This document shows, one piece after another, positions 5,972 through 6,002 of a DNA stretch of 6,002 nt. The position numbers and the translations under genes were made by a program. Origin of the DNA: Desulfobacterales bacterium (GTDB lineage: Bacteria; Desulfobacterota; Desulfobacteria; Desulfobacterales; DAOWNP01); the NCBI GenBank assembly GCA_030149595.1, contig JASFBI010000133.1:1-6002 (forward strand), written 5' to 3'. Within the stretch, counting starts at the first letter, position 1. The number at the start of each line of letters is the position of its first letter. The notes beneath the pieces are model-generated. The model was not told where the DNA came from. It saw only the letters and a program-made list of their open reading frames with translations, and searched no databases.

Positions 5972-6001
5972 TTGACAACCTATTTAATAGCCGATTATAA
6001 C
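5972..6001 (+). promoter_or_regulatory. Near-consensus sigma70 promoter reading off the right edge
   Basis: A perfect -35 box TTGACA (5972-5977) is followed after 18 bases by TATAAC (5996-6001, five of six). Transcription would start just beyond the window, pointing rightward, so it presumably serves a + strand gene not visible here. It is the best -35/-10 pair noticed in the window. Confidence 0.5.
5980..5990. promoter_or_regulatory. Palindrome in promoter spacer, possible operator
   Basis: CTATTTAATAG is a perfect odd palindrome (arms CTATT and AATAG) lying wholly between the -35 and -10 boxes. A second, shorter odd palindrome, GTTGACAAC (5971-5979), overlaps the -35 box and abuts it. A repressor site in the spacer would fit this placement, but palindromes this short are also common by chance in AT-rich DNA. 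Confidence 0.25.
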
Positions 6002-6002
6002 C

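Overview
The window is AT-rich and gene-dense. Every well-supported gene is on the + strand. Paired acyl-CoA dehydrogenases, a FapA/DUF342 protein with a response-regulator-like N-terminus and a CbiR-like cobamide-remodelling enzyme together fit an AT-rich, anaerobic, fatty- or aromatic-acid-oxidising Desulfobacterota bacterium (Desulfobacterales-like). That placement is inferred from protein style and gene content, not from a marker gene.

Region 1 (1-2023) holds two consecutive acyl-CoA dehydrogenase genes. The first enters the window already in progress and lacks its 5' part; the second is complete, with a strong GGAGG ribosome-binding site. Their motif losses are reciprocal. The first has poor substrate and flavin loops but keeps the two motifs that normally reach across a dimer interface to hold FAD. 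The second keeps the flavin loops and the catalytic Glu but has lost those cross-interface motifs. This suggests an obligate heteromeric enzyme with one FAD site per pair. The substrate cannot be told from the sequence.

Region 2 (2024-2427) is a 404-base gap. It holds a possible 21-residue Cys/His microprotein, a GC-rich island that can form mutually exclusive hairpins ahead of a T-run, and then a very AT-rich stretch with a candidate promoter for the next gene.

Region 3 (2428-5812) is a likely two-gene transcription unit. The first gene encodes an 857-residue protein: a receiver-like domain without its phosphorylation residues, helical repeats resembling the N-terminal domain of type II secretion/type IV pilus ATPases, and a full FapA (DUF342) module with beta-helix and coiled coil. 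Sixteen bases later comes a TIM-barrel protein of the AP-endonuclease/xylose-isomerase fold that best resembles CbiR.

Region 4 (5813-6002) contains a 47-codon minus-strand reading frame of uncertain reality. At the very edge is a near-consensus sigma70 promoter pointing rightward, with a palindrome between its boxes, which presumably serves a gene just outside the window.
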